From Oceanospirillum linum (lineage in GTDB: Bacteria; Pseudomonadota; Gammaproteobacteria; Pseudomonadales; Halomonadaceae), in the NCBI RefSeq assembly GCF_900182785.1, contig NZ_FXTS01000006.1:62001-126000 (forward strand): a DNA stretch of 64,000 nucleotides. Reading direction: 5' to 3'. Positions 16,395-24,756 of the stretch are shown piece after piece; position 1 is the first letter of the stretch, and every line of letters starts with the position of its first letter. A program made the translations under genes and the position numbers. Below the pieces are notes generated by a model. That model saw only the letters and a program-made list of their open reading frames with translations, made no database searches and was not told the origin of the DNA.

Positions 16395-17951
16395 ATGAAA
16401 CATAACTTACCTGTCACCCAGGTTGAGAAAAGTTTTCCCGATGACTTGCCTCTGATTTCCACGACTGACCTGAAAGGGCAGATTACCTTTGTTAATGATG
16501 GCTTTGTTGACATCTCAGGCTTCACCCGTGAAGAGTTAATGGGAAGGCCGCATAACATGGTGCGCCATCCGGATGTACCCTCAGCTGTCTTTGCTGATAT
16601 GTGGGCTACATTGAAGAAGAATAAGCCTTGGATGGGCATCGTGAAAAACCGTTGTAAAAATGGTGACCATTACTGGGTTAATGCGTTTGTAACACCTATT
16701 TTTGACGATGGGCATGTCACTGGCTATCAGTCCGTGCGGTCAAAACCGAAACAGAAAATGGTGAAACGAGCTGAAGATATCTATGCACGTGTTGCTAAAG
16801 GCAGGAAACGATTCAGCCTTTATGATGTGAATCTCAGCCCAGGTATTCCCATACTACTTTTTGTTGCGGCGCTTATTCCCAGTAGCCTGAGCTGGGTGTT
16901 TAATCTGTCGGTATCAGCAACGCTGGGAATATCTGTTGTCGTTGGTGCTTCTGGTTTTTTATTGCTCAGAGCGCTAATGGCTCCACTGAAAAGAGCTAAT
17001 GACCGGGCCAGGCGTTATATCGACAGTGATATTTTGAAAGAGATGTATGCCAATTGCACTGATGAAGCGGGACAGATGTATCTGGCTGCAATTATGCGTG
17101 AAGCCAGTGTGAATGCCATGACAACCCGTATCAGTCATTCTGCCAAAGAGTTATATACCCTTGGCGATGAGACCACACAGATTGCAAATCATGCTGCAGA
17201 AGCGATTAGTCGCCAGGCACTTGAGGTTGAACAGATAGCTACAGTGATCAGCCAGCTTTCCGGTGCGATTGATGATGTCGCTCAGAATGCTAACTCTGCT
17301 TCAGATGAGACCCGTCGGGCTAACGGAATGGCGCATCAGGGGTGTAGCATGGTTAATGATACAGCCCGGTCTATCCATATATTGGCTTCAGCTATTCAGC
17401 AAGCTGCGGTTAAGGTTGAGGGGCTGCATCAGGCCACCGACGACATCGCTTCTGCCATTTCGGTGATTACAGATATTGCGGACCAGACAAATCTGTTAGC
17501 ACTTAATGCTGCTATTGAAGCAGCCCGTGCAGGTGAGCAGGGTCGTGGCTTTGCGGTGGTTGCTGATGAAGTGCGTGTTCTGGCGCAACGGACTCAAAGC
17601 TCTACCGGTGAGATCTATGACACTCTCGAGCGACTGAAGAAAGAGACAGAAGAGGTTGTTCGGGTGATGCGTGTCAGTCGGGAAAGCGCCACCGACTGTG
17701 TTGACCAGGCGCAGGTGGCAGGTGAAACGCTCAATGCGATCAGTCAGACCATGGAGTCAATAACAGATATGAGCCAGACTATTGCGGCGGCGGCAACTCA
17801 GCAAAGCGCTGCCTCCGACGAGATACGTAATAATCTGGATTTAGTTAATGAAGCGGCTGGGCGGGCGACAGAATCCTCCGCCCGAACCAAAGAAGCTTCA
17901 AATAACCTGATCAGTAGTGTCAGGCAGATTATGCAAAGTATTGCCCGGTAA
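16395..17951 (+). CDS. Aer-type methyl-accepting chemotaxis protein with N-terminal PAS domain
   Basis: 518 residues. A cytoplasmic PAS domain (about 20-120; ITFVNDGFVDISGFTREEL, then KNRCKNGDHYWVNAFVTP) resembles the FAD-binding sensor of Aer. A membrane hairpin follows at about 150-195, then the signalling coiled coil with the conserved tip DIADQTNLLALNAAIEAARA. There is no periplasmic ligand domain, so it probably senses redox or energy state. It is paralogous to the receptor at 46866-48446, with the same layout. ATG 16395 fits the usual short leader before the PAS domain. Confidence 0.93.
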   Translation: MKHNLPVTQVEKSFPDDLPLISTTDLKGQITFVNDGFVDISGFTREELMGRPHNMVRHPDVPSAVFADMWATLKKNKPWMGIVKNRCKNGDHYWVNAFVTPIFDDGHVTGYQSVRSKPKQKMVKRAEDIYARVAKGRKRFSLYDVNLSPGIPILLFVAALIPSSLSWVFNLSVSATLGISVVVGASGFLLLRALMAPLKRANDRARRYIDSDILKEMYANCTDEAGQMYLAAIMREASVNAMTTRISHSAKELYTLGDETTQIANHAAEAISRQALEVEQIATVISQLSGAIDDVAQNANSASDETRRANGMAHQGCSMVNDTARSIHILASAIQQAAVKVEGLHQATDDIASAISVITDIADQTNLLALNAAIEAARAGEQGRGFAVVADEVRVLAQRTQSSTGEIYDTLERLKKETEEVVRVMRVSRESATDCVDQAQVAGETLNAISQTMESITDMSQTIAAAATQQSAASDEIRNNLDLVNEAAGRATESSARTKEASNNLISSVRQIMQSIAR

Positions 17952-18034
17952 GAAGTTTGCTTGTCAGAGAGAAAAAGGTGGAATACAGAGCAAAGAATAG
18001 CGCCGTATTCATCTAAGACTTTAATAGTTCTGAC

Positions 18035-18820
18035 ATGCTTTTGTGTGAAAATTCTATTGTTAAACAGTCACTTACTAATGTTCTAAGGGTAAATCAGTTG
18101 CGTAGTGTGGAAAAGCGGGCTTTGTATTTAAGAATACGGGATTACCTTGCAGCAGATATTGCTGCGGGAAAATGGGCTGAGAATGAGAAGCTACCTTCTG
18201 AGCGGCAGCTGTCTGAGCAGTTTAATACAACCCGGGTTACCGCGCGCCAGGCCCTGACTCAGCTTGAGGCTGAAGGGTTGATTTTCCGCTCTAACCGCCG
18301 GGGTTGGTTTGTGACGCCACCACGCATTAACTATGACCCAAGCCGTGATATGGGCTTTGTGCGCTATGTCGAAGACCAGGGGTTTAGCGCACGTACCCAG
18401 ACCCTGGAGAAAAAACTGATAGAGCTGCCGGATCATATCGCCGATGAAGTTGGGCTTGACCGTGGAACCCCTGTTTATGAAATTTTGCGCCGCCGATACA
18501 TCAATGATCGCCCCTGTCTTATTGAAAAAATATTTCTTAACCCCAAACACTGCCCCGGTGTTCTGCAGCACTCTCTGGATCGTTCGTTATGGAGCCTTCT
18601 GAAGGCTGAATATGATCTGGTGCCTGTGGAGCGTCATCTGGAGATTTACCCTCAAACACTTGAACAGCCTATTGCTGAGGCTCTGGATGCTAATACTGGT
18701 ACGTCGGGGCTTTACATTCGGCGCATTTGCCGTGACCAGAACGGGGATTTTCTGGAGTTAGATGAAGAGTTTTGGTTGCATAACGCACTCAAAGTTGTTG
18801 TTAGTGTGATGCCGGACTGA
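18035..18820 (+). CDS. phnR: GntR/HutC-family regulator of phosphonate use (PhnR-like)
   Basis: 261 residues: a GntR winged helix (about 29-100; SERQLSEQFNTTRVTARQAL, LEAEGLIFRSNRRGWFV) and a UTRA ligand domain (about 115-255) typical of the HutC branch. It opens the 2-aminoethylphosphonate locus and is followed by genes carrying copies of TGGTATATACCA, which contains the HutC-type core GT-N-TA-N-AC. I infer that it binds these sites and responds to AEP or a breakdown product. ATG 18035 has no strong ribosome site; the true start may lie some 20 codons downstream near the VEKRALYLRIRDYL segment. Confidence 0.88.
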   Translation: MLLCENSIVKQSLTNVLRVNQLRSVEKRALYLRIRDYLAADIAAGKWAENEKLPSERQLSEQFNTTRVTARQALTQLEAEGLIFRSNRRGWFVTPPRINYDPSRDMGFVRYVEDQGFSARTQTLEKKLIELPDHIADEVGLDRGTPVYEILRRRYINDRPCLIEKIFLNPKHCPGVLQHSLDRSLWSLLKAEYDLVPVERHLEIYPQTLEQPIAEALDANTGTSGLYIRRICRDQNGDFLELDEEFWLHNALKVVVSVMPD

Positions 18821-18925
18821 TTATCCGGTCATTTTTTGTCTTCTCTGAGCTACCCGGCCTGCTATAACGATTGCTTCCTTCGCTGTCTTTTTTTCGTCAC
18901 TGATTTGTCATACTTGTCGCTTATT

Positions 18926-18943
18926 ATCTGGTATATACCAGAT
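18926..18943. promoter_or_regulatory. Palindromic operator 1 of the AEP locus
   Basis: ATCTGGTATATACCAGAT is an 18-bp perfect palindrome, 77 bases before the oxidoreductase start. It holds the HutC-type core GTATATAC. TTGTCA about 18 bp upstream of TGGTAT could make a promoter whose -10 lies inside the operator. Related sites occur at 20397 and 24681. Confidence 0.82.
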
Positions 18944-19019
18944 GTTGATCGAATGAGTCTGTGTACAGGAAACAGCCTGAGGACAGATCGTCTGCAACCG
19001 ATCCGAGGAGAGGCATTAA

Positions 19020-20297
19020 GTGCCGAAAAAACGTCATATTCTTATTATTGGTGGCGGCATACTGGGGTGTAGTGCTGCATTCGCTCTCAGTCAACGGACT
19101 CACTGTAAAGTGACTCTGTTGGAGGCTAATACATTGGCTGCAGCGACAACCAGTTCTGCGGCAGCTTTGTTAACCCGTGCCCGCCACAAGCCTGTTATCG
19201 CTGATTTAGTGAGAGAGACTTTTACTGCCATGGCTCAGCTGAATACCTTGCTGGATCAACCTCTGCCTTATAAAAAAGTAGGTAGCCTGCACATCGCCTG
19301 CAGTAGGGAGTCAAGTAATCAGCTGGATATGATGGCGATGCTAGCTGCTGAACAGCAGCTGCCGGTCCATAATTTGTCGATGGCAGAGGTCCGGCAAAAG
19401 TCACCCTGGCTCTCTCCGCCAGATGGCGCACGGGCTCTGTTTATGCCTGAGGATGGCTTTATCGATCCTTACCAGTTAGCCATGGCTTATCGACAGGGGG
19501 CTGCGGCATGTGCCCGTCAGTCTGGTGCAGAGTTACGCATTTTGCAGAATACACGGGTTGAAAAAATAACATTTGAGCCCGCAAGTGCTCATCCGGCCTG
19601 TGTGACAGGTGTAAAGCTGGCAGATGGCCAGTTAATCGATGCGGATATTGTGATTGATGCTGCCGGGCCATGGTCAACACTTTTGGCGAACGCGGTCGGT
19701 GTGGATCTTGCTATGGCTCCTGTACGCAGCCATTACTGGATTACCGGTAAGCTGAGCTCTGTACCACCTGATTCACCCATGGTGATTCTTCCTGATGCCA
19801 GGGCCTATGCCCGTCCTGAGGTAGGCCATCTACTGTTTGGTTTGCGGGATTATCAGCCTGTTTATATGAGCCCAGAGCAATTGCCCAATGAACTGTCCGG
19901 GTTCTGCTTTGGTCATGATCCAGAGGGTTGGCAGGCTCTGGAAGACGGGTATGAGGATCTGGCGGGCTTTTTCCCCGAAATTGATCGTGTACCTGTTGAA
20001 CATTACATCTCAGGAATCTCCAGCTACACCCCTGATGGTAGTCCGCTTGCAGGCTTCCTAACGGATGATAAGGGCAAAATAAAACTGGAAGGTTTTATAG
20101 CTCTGACTGGCTGCTCCGGAGGCGGTATCGGTATGTCCGGTGGCCTTGGGCGACTGGCTGCAGAGTTAGCGTTAGACGAGCCTCTTTTTACTGATCTTAA
20201 ACCTCTGGCGTTGAATCGCTTCGGTAGTGTAGATCCTTTAAGTGACGATTTTCAGCGTCGGTGTGCATTGGCCCGTATGGCTAAGCGCAGTGGATAA
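19020..20297 (+). CDS. FAD-dependent oxidoreductase (DAO family), possibly PbfC-like
   Basis: 425 residues of the glycine/D-amino-acid oxidase family. The dinucleotide motif GGGILG lies near residues 11-16, GFIDPYQLAMAYRQGAA and DIVIDAAGPWS are typical DAO blocks, and the C-terminal ISSYTPDGSPLAG..GCSGGGIGMSGGLG closes the FAD site. The start is GTG 19020 with GAGGAGAGG a few bases upstream. It lies between the AEP regulator and the AEP importer, under its own palindrome. FAD oxidoreductases known in such loci (PbfC, as I recall) oxidise N-methyl-AEP to phosphonoacetaldehyde, which phnX here would then cleave. The substrate is inferred from context. Confidence 0.82.
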   Translation: MPKKRHILIIGGGILGCSAAFALSQRTHCKVTLLEANTLAAATTSSAAALLTRARHKPVIADLVRETFTAMAQLNTLLDQPLPYKKVGSLHIACSRESSNQLDMMAMLAAEQQLPVHNLSMAEVRQKSPWLSPPDGARALFMPEDGFIDPYQLAMAYRQGAAACARQSGAELRILQNTRVEKITFEPASAHPACVTGVKLADGQLIDADIVIDAAGPWSTLLANAVGVDLAMAPVRSHYWITGKLSSVPPDSPMVILPDARAYARPEVGHLLFGLRDYQPVYMSPEQLPNELSGFCFGHDPEGWQALEDGYEDLAGFFPEIDRVPVEHYISGISSYTPDGSPLAGFLTDDKGKIKLEGFIALTGCSGGGIGMSGGLGRLAAELALDEPLFTDLKPLALNRFGSVDPLSDDFQRRCALARMAKRSG

Positions 20298-20396
20298 GCG
20301 CGGCTGAAAAACTATATGGCCGGTACTGCATCCTGAAACTTTTTTTGTAATTTTCATCTGCCGTTAATGGAATTGAAATATTGAGTTGTTACTTTC

Positions 20397-20408
20397 TGGT
20401 ATATACCA
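20397..20408. promoter_or_regulatory. Palindromic operator 2 of the AEP locus
   Basis: TGGTATATACCA is a perfect 12-bp palindrome, preceded by C and followed by A, so the outer pair seen in operator 1 is broken. It lies 50 bases before the binding-protein gene. Confidence 0.8.
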
Positions 20409-20458
20409 AGTAAAAGAAAAAATTGATCAGTGATTTAAGCAACTTCAAGGAAAAAACA

Positions 20459-21490
20459 ATGTATCTGACTCAACCGATAAAAAAGATCACCCTGGGCCTG
20501 GCTGGAGCCATCGCTCTTATGGCCGGTAGCGCACAGGCGAATACTGAACTTAAAGTCTATACCGCACTGGAGACAGAGCAGCTGCGTCCATATGCCAAAG
20601 CGTTCAATGCACAGTACCCTGATATCAGTATCAAATGGGTGCGGGACTCCACAGGTATTGTGACCGCGAAGCTGCTGGCTGAGAAAAACAACCCTCAGGC
20701 GGATGTGATCTGGGGATTGGCGGCAACCAGTCTGCTGGTACTGAAAGAGCAGGATATGCTGGAGCCATACGCACCGAAGGGGCTGGCAAAGCTGTCACCT
20801 AAGTTCCGTGATAAAGCGGCCACGCCTTCCTGGGTCGGTATGGATGCCTGGATGGCCTCTCTGTGCTTTAACACCATTGAGGCTGAAAAACTGGGATTGC
20901 CAAAACCAACCCGTTGGGAAGATCTGACTAAACCTGTCTATAAAGGTCATGTGGTTATGCCGAACCCGGCATCATCTGGTACCGGTTTCCTGGATGTTTC
21001 CTCCTGGTTGCAACTGTTCGGTGAAGACAAGGGCTGGGACTACATGGACCGCCTGCATAATAACATCGCCCGTTACACTCATTCTGGCTCCAAACCCTGC
21101 AAACTGGCTGCCGCTGGTGAAGCCCCAATCGGCATCTCCTTCGCTTACAAAGGTGCCAGCCTGAAGAAGAAAGGTGCTCCACTGGATGTGATCTACCCAC
21201 AGGAAGGTCTGGGCTGGGATATGGAAGCTGCAAGTATCGTTAAAGGTACTAAGAACCTGGATGCCGCCCGGAAGCTGATGGATTTTGCTGTCAGTAAAGA
21301 AGCCAACAAGTTGTACAACAAGAGCTTTGCGGTAGTGGCTTATCCGGGCATTGCTCAGCAGATTCCTTACTTCCCATCGGATGCTGAGAGCCTGATGATG
21401 AATAATGATTTCGAATGGTCTGCCAGCAACCGTAAGCAGATTCTGAGCAAATGGCAGAGTCGTTACGACAGCAAGAGTGATCCCAAGTAA
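20459..21490 (+). CDS. 2-aminoethylphosphonate ABC transporter substrate-binding protein
   Basis: 343 residues. Signal peptide with predicted cut after AQA (about residue 27), then an iron-sulfate-type periplasmic binding protein fold (LKVYTALETEQLRPYAKAFN, DVIWGLAATSL, GTGFLDVSSWLQLFGEDKGW, GISFAYKGASLKKKGAPLDV). This class (PhnS2/AepX) serves AEP importers, which matches the downstream ATPase, fused permease and phnWX. ATG 20459 was chosen for its AAGGA site; a frame start at 20423 would add residues ahead of the signal peptide. A strong hairpin follows the stop, before the ATPase gene. Confidence 0.9.
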   Translation: MYLTQPIKKITLGLAGAIALMAGSAQANTELKVYTALETEQLRPYAKAFNAQYPDISIKWVRDSTGIVTAKLLAEKNNPQADVIWGLAATSLLVLKEQDMLEPYAPKGLAKLSPKFRDKAATPSWVGMDAWMASLCFNTIEAEKLGLPKPTRWEDLTKPVYKGHVVMPNPASSGTGFLDVSSWLQLFGEDKGWDYMDRLHNNIARYTHSGSKPCKLAAAGEAPIGISFAYKGASLKKKGAPLDVIYPQEGLGWDMEAASIVKGTKNLDAARKLMDFAVSKEANKLYNKSFAVVAYPGIAQQIPYFPSDAESLMMNNDFEWSASNRKQILSKWQSRYDSKSDPK

Positions 21491-21507
21491 ACGTATCTTC
21501 TTCGGGG

Positions 21508-21529
21508 GTGTGTCATCTGACTGACACAC
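21508..21529 (+). terminator. Hairpin after the binding-protein gene, possible attenuator
   Basis: GTGTGTCA, a six-base loop, then TGACACAC and TTT CCCC. The 8-bp perfect stem lies 18 bases after the stop. The weak U-tract suggests partial termination or 3'-end protection, which would give more binding protein than membrane components. Confidence 0.6.
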
Positions 21530-21646
21530 TTTCCCCTGAGACTGATGCCGGATGCCATAACTTTTTCATCAAACTGACTTTTATTCGATTTTATGCTGCA
21601 GCCAAACGCATCAGGCTGTAGTGATTACCGCGACCCGGAGACGCTT

Positions 21647-22843
21647 ATGATGGCGCAACCTCAACAACCGATCACTTCTGCTTGTACCCCATCAGCTAAG
21701 CGAAGTCATGCCCCTTATCTTCAGGTGAATAAACTCTGGAAACACTACGGTAACTTTGCCGCCCTGAAAGAGGTGTCACTGGAGATCGAAGAAGGCGAAT
21801 TTGTCTGTTTTCTGGGGCCTTCCGGTTGTGGTAAAACCACGCTTTTACGGGCGATTGCTGGCCTGGACCCTCAGAGCCGGGGAGAGATTGTGCAGGGTGG
21901 TCAGACTATCTCACGCCTGCCACCGGAACAGCGTGATTTCGGTATTGTTTTTCAGTCCTACGCTCTGTTCCCGAATCTGACCGTTACTCAGAATATTGCT
22001 TATGGTCTGCGCAGTCTTAAAAAAAGCCGTCAGGAGGTTGCGCAGAAAGTAAATGAACTACTGGAAACCATCGGCCTGCCGGATATGGCCCATAAATATC
22101 CTGCTCAGCTTTCCGGTGGTCAGCAGCAGCGTATCGCTCTGGCTCGTGCCCTGGCGACTGAGCCAAGCCTGCTGTTACTTGACGAACCTCTTTCTGCGCT
22201 GGATGCCCGGGTGCGCCTGCATCTGCGTCAGGAGATCCGCAGCCTGCAGCGTAAGCTGGGTATCACCACGATTATGGTGACACACGATCAGGATGAAGCT
22301 CTGGCTATGGCTGACCGTATTGTGGTGATGAACCACGGCATTATTGAGCAGGTGGGGACACCGGAACAGGTTTATCGCCGCCCGGTTAATGCTTTCGTAG
22401 CGAACTTTGTGGGTACTATGAACTTGTTGCCGGTTAAAGCAGCTAATCAGCAGCAAGTGAGAGTTCAGAGTCGCCTGATTAACTCCAGAAGCTATAAATC
22501 AAAGCAAATGGATGCCGCCTGGCTGGCATTTCGTCCAGAGGTTGCTGAGATTAAACCTGTGGGTTTGCATCTTGATGGCAATCGTTATGAGGGCTTCAGC
22601 GGTACAGTACTGCATACCGAGTTTATGGGGAATTTTTTACGTATTGAGGTAAGTCTGCCGGAATTTCAGCAGAGTGTTCAGGTCGATGTTAGCAGTCAGC
22701 ATACTGACCTGACCTTGTGTGCTCCGGGATATCAGGTTTGCGTATCCGTGCCTGTGGATGAGCTACAGGTGTTTGAACGCTATAACAACTCTGCAGCCAC
22801 TGGCGCTATCCTTTCTGGTAAAAATGAAGAGGTAGCAGCATGA
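21647..22843 (+). CDS. AEP ABC transporter ATP-binding protein
   Basis: 398 residues. Walker A GPSGCGKTT at about 57-65, signature LSGGQQQR near 155, Walker B LLLLDEPLSALD, then a C-terminal regulatory beta domain of the TOBE type (FRPEVAEIKP..GFSGTVLHTEFMGNFLRIEV). It energises the importer on the cytoplasmic face. I chose ATG 21647, immediately followed by a second ATG, with GGAG upstream; an open frame reaches back to 21593. Its stop overlaps the permease start (ATGA). Confidence 0.92.
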   Translation: MMAQPQQPITSACTPSAKRSHAPYLQVNKLWKHYGNFAALKEVSLEIEEGEFVCFLGPSGCGKTTLLRAIAGLDPQSRGEIVQGGQTISRLPPEQRDFGIVFQSYALFPNLTVTQNIAYGLRSLKKSRQEVAQKVNELLETIGLPDMAHKYPAQLSGGQQQRIALARALATEPSLLLLDEPLSALDARVRLHLRQEIRSLQRKLGITTIMVTHDQDEALAMADRIVVMNHGIIEQVGTPEQVYRRPVNAFVANFVGTMNLLPVKAANQQQVRVQSRLINSRSYKSKQMDAAWLAFRPEVAEIKPVGLHLDGNRYEGFSGTVLHTEFMGNFLRIEVSLPEFQQSVQVDVSSQHTDLTLCAPGYQVCVSVPVDELQVFERYNNSAATGAILSGKNEEVAA

Positions 22844-24573
22844 GTGGTGTTGCAGCCGACGGGCTTCAGGTCTCCGGAGGCGCTCAGGAGCGGGGTACGG
22901 TTAAAGCCGATAAAGTACGCCTGAGCCGTCAGGATTATCTTCAGCGTGGCGCTGTTTTGTTAGCGGTGTTTTTCCTGCTGGTGGCTTTGGTATTACCCCT
23001 TGGCACCATGCTGATCAAGAGCCTGCAGAATACTGAGGGTGAATTTGTCGGGCTGGCAAATTTTATTGGTTATATCCGTAATCCTGCACTGTTTCAGTCA
23101 GTGCTTAACTCTCTGCAGATCGCGCTGATCTCTACCTGTGTGGTGTTGTCGCTGGCATTTCTTTTTGCCTATGGATTGACCAGAACCTGTATGCCGGGTA
23201 AGAAAACACTGCGTGCGCTGACGCTGTTGCCGCTGTTTGCGCCGTCATTGTTGCCAGCGATTAGTCTTATTTATTTATTGGGTAATCAGGGGATTTTTAA
23301 AGAGATTCTTATGGGGGCTTCGGTTTATGGCCCGATCGGTATCGTCGCGGGCATGTGCTTCTGGGTGTTTCCCCATGTACTGATGATTATGATTACCGCA
23401 CTGTCTAACTCCGATGCTCGTCTGTATGAAGCGGCTCAGGTGATGAAAGCGTCACCTGTTCGTACCTTTTTTACCGTAACTCTGCCATCGGCGAAATACG
23501 GCCTGATCAGTGCCGGTTTTGTCGCCTTTACCCTGGTGATTACAGATTTTGGTGTTCCCAAGGTGATTGGTGGCGATTTTAAGGTATTGGCAACGGATAT
23601 TTACAAGCAGGTAGTGGGACAACAGAACTTTCAAATGGGAGCTGTGGTATCGGTGATTTTACTGTTGCCCGCCGTGTTTTCTTTTGCCGCAGACCGCCTG
23701 GTACAGAAAAAACAGGTTGCGATGCTCTCAGCTCGTGCAGTGCCTTATGTACCGAAGCCCAATCCGGTAAAAGACAATATTTTCCTTGGGATATGTCTGC
23801 TGGTCGTATCCGCCATTCTGTTGGTGATCGGTATGGCTGCCTATGCTTCTTTTGTCAGCTTTTGGCCCTACAACATGGAATTGAGTCTGCAGCACTACGA
23901 TTTTGAGTCTGTTGGTTCCAGCTGGGGTTACTACTTTAATTCACTGGAGATGGCCGCCTGGGTTGCTGTTATCGGGACCTGTATCGTGTTTCTTAATGCC
24001 TACCTGGTGGAGAAGGGCCGTGCCTTTGAACCGGTGCGTAACCTGCTGCATCTGATGGCGATGATTCCGATGGCGGTGCCGGGTATGGTATTAGGTCTGG
24101 CATATATTTTCTTCTTTAACCAGCCGGATAACCCACTTAATTTTATCTATGCAACGATGGCGATTTTGGTACTGAACAGTGTGGTGCATTTTTATACGGT
24201 CTGTCATTTAACCTCGGTAACGGCGCTGAAGCAGATTGATGGTGAGTTTGAATCAGTATCCGCATCTTTGAAAATTCCCTTTTACGTCACCTTCTGGCGG
24301 GTCACGCTGCCGGTTTCTCTGCCAGCGGTACTGGAGATCTCGGTTTACCTGTTTGTAAATGCCATGACCACGGTATCAGCGGTGGTTTTTATCTACTCCA
24401 GCGACACCATGCTGGCTTCGATCTCGGTTCTGAATATGGATGAAGCGGGTAATACTGCCTCGGCTGCTGGTATGGGGATAATGATTCTGCTGACCTGCCT
24501 GGCAGTGAAGGGGCTGCATTGGTTACTGTCGCAACAGGTTCTTGAGCTGACTCAGGGGTGGCGTAACCGTTAA
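22840..24573 (+). CDS. AEP ABC transporter permease, two fused permease domains
   Basis: 577 residues with two copies of the binding-protein-dependent permease domain in one chain, about six membrane segments each. The coupling (EAA) motifs are EAAQVMKASPVRTFFTVTLP in the first half and SASLKIPFYVTFWRVTLP in the second. Such single-chain permeases are usual for the AepXVW/PhnSTU2 type of AEP importer, where separate PhnU and PhnV are replaced. Overlap of four bases with the ATPase gene shows coupling. No truncation is seen. Confidence 0.92.
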   Translation: MSGVAADGLQVSGGAQERGTVKADKVRLSRQDYLQRGAVLLAVFFLLVALVLPLGTMLIKSLQNTEGEFVGLANFIGYIRNPALFQSVLNSLQIALISTCVVLSLAFLFAYGLTRTCMPGKKTLRALTLLPLFAPSLLPAISLIYLLGNQGIFKEILMGASVYGPIGIVAGMCFWVFPHVLMIMITALSNSDARLYEAAQVMKASPVRTFFTVTLPSAKYGLISAGFVAFTLVITDFGVPKVIGGDFKVLATDIYKQVVGQQNFQMGAVVSVILLLPAVFSFAADRLVQKKQVAMLSARAVPYVPKPNPVKDNIFLGICLLVVSAILLVIGMAAYASFVSFWPYNMELSLQHYDFESVGSSWGYYFNSLEMAAWVAVIGTCIVFLNAYLVEKGRAFEPVRNLLHLMAMIPMAVPGMVLGLAYIFFFNQPDNPLNFIYATMAILVLNSVVHFYTVCHLTSVTALKQIDGEFESVSASLKIPFYVTFWRVTLPVSLPAVLEISVYLFVNAMTTVSAVVFIYSSDTMLASISVLNMDEAGNTASAAGMGIMILLTCLAVKGLHWLLSQQVLELTQGWRNR

Positions 24574-24680
24574 GCCTGAGATAAAGACAATCCGTGTGTG
24601 CTTGCTGAGCTTCAGCAGGCAGTAATAACGATTCCGGTAAGGTGGGTTGAATTTTGTCCGCCTTATTTTTTCATTGCCAG

Positions 24681-24696
24681 ACTGGTATATGCCAGT
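24681..24696. promoter_or_regulatory. Palindromic operator 3 of the AEP locus
   Basis: ACTGGTATATGCCAGT differs from a perfect palindrome at one base pair (G for A). It lies 60 bases before the phnW start, so phnWX and the EamA gene probably form a third unit under the same regulator, though read-through from the importer genes is possible. Confidence 0.75.
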
Positions 24697-24756
24697 TTCG
24701 TGCGAGCGATAAATAATTGCTTAATATTTTGTGATTTGAATAAGCGAGTCTCTGAT

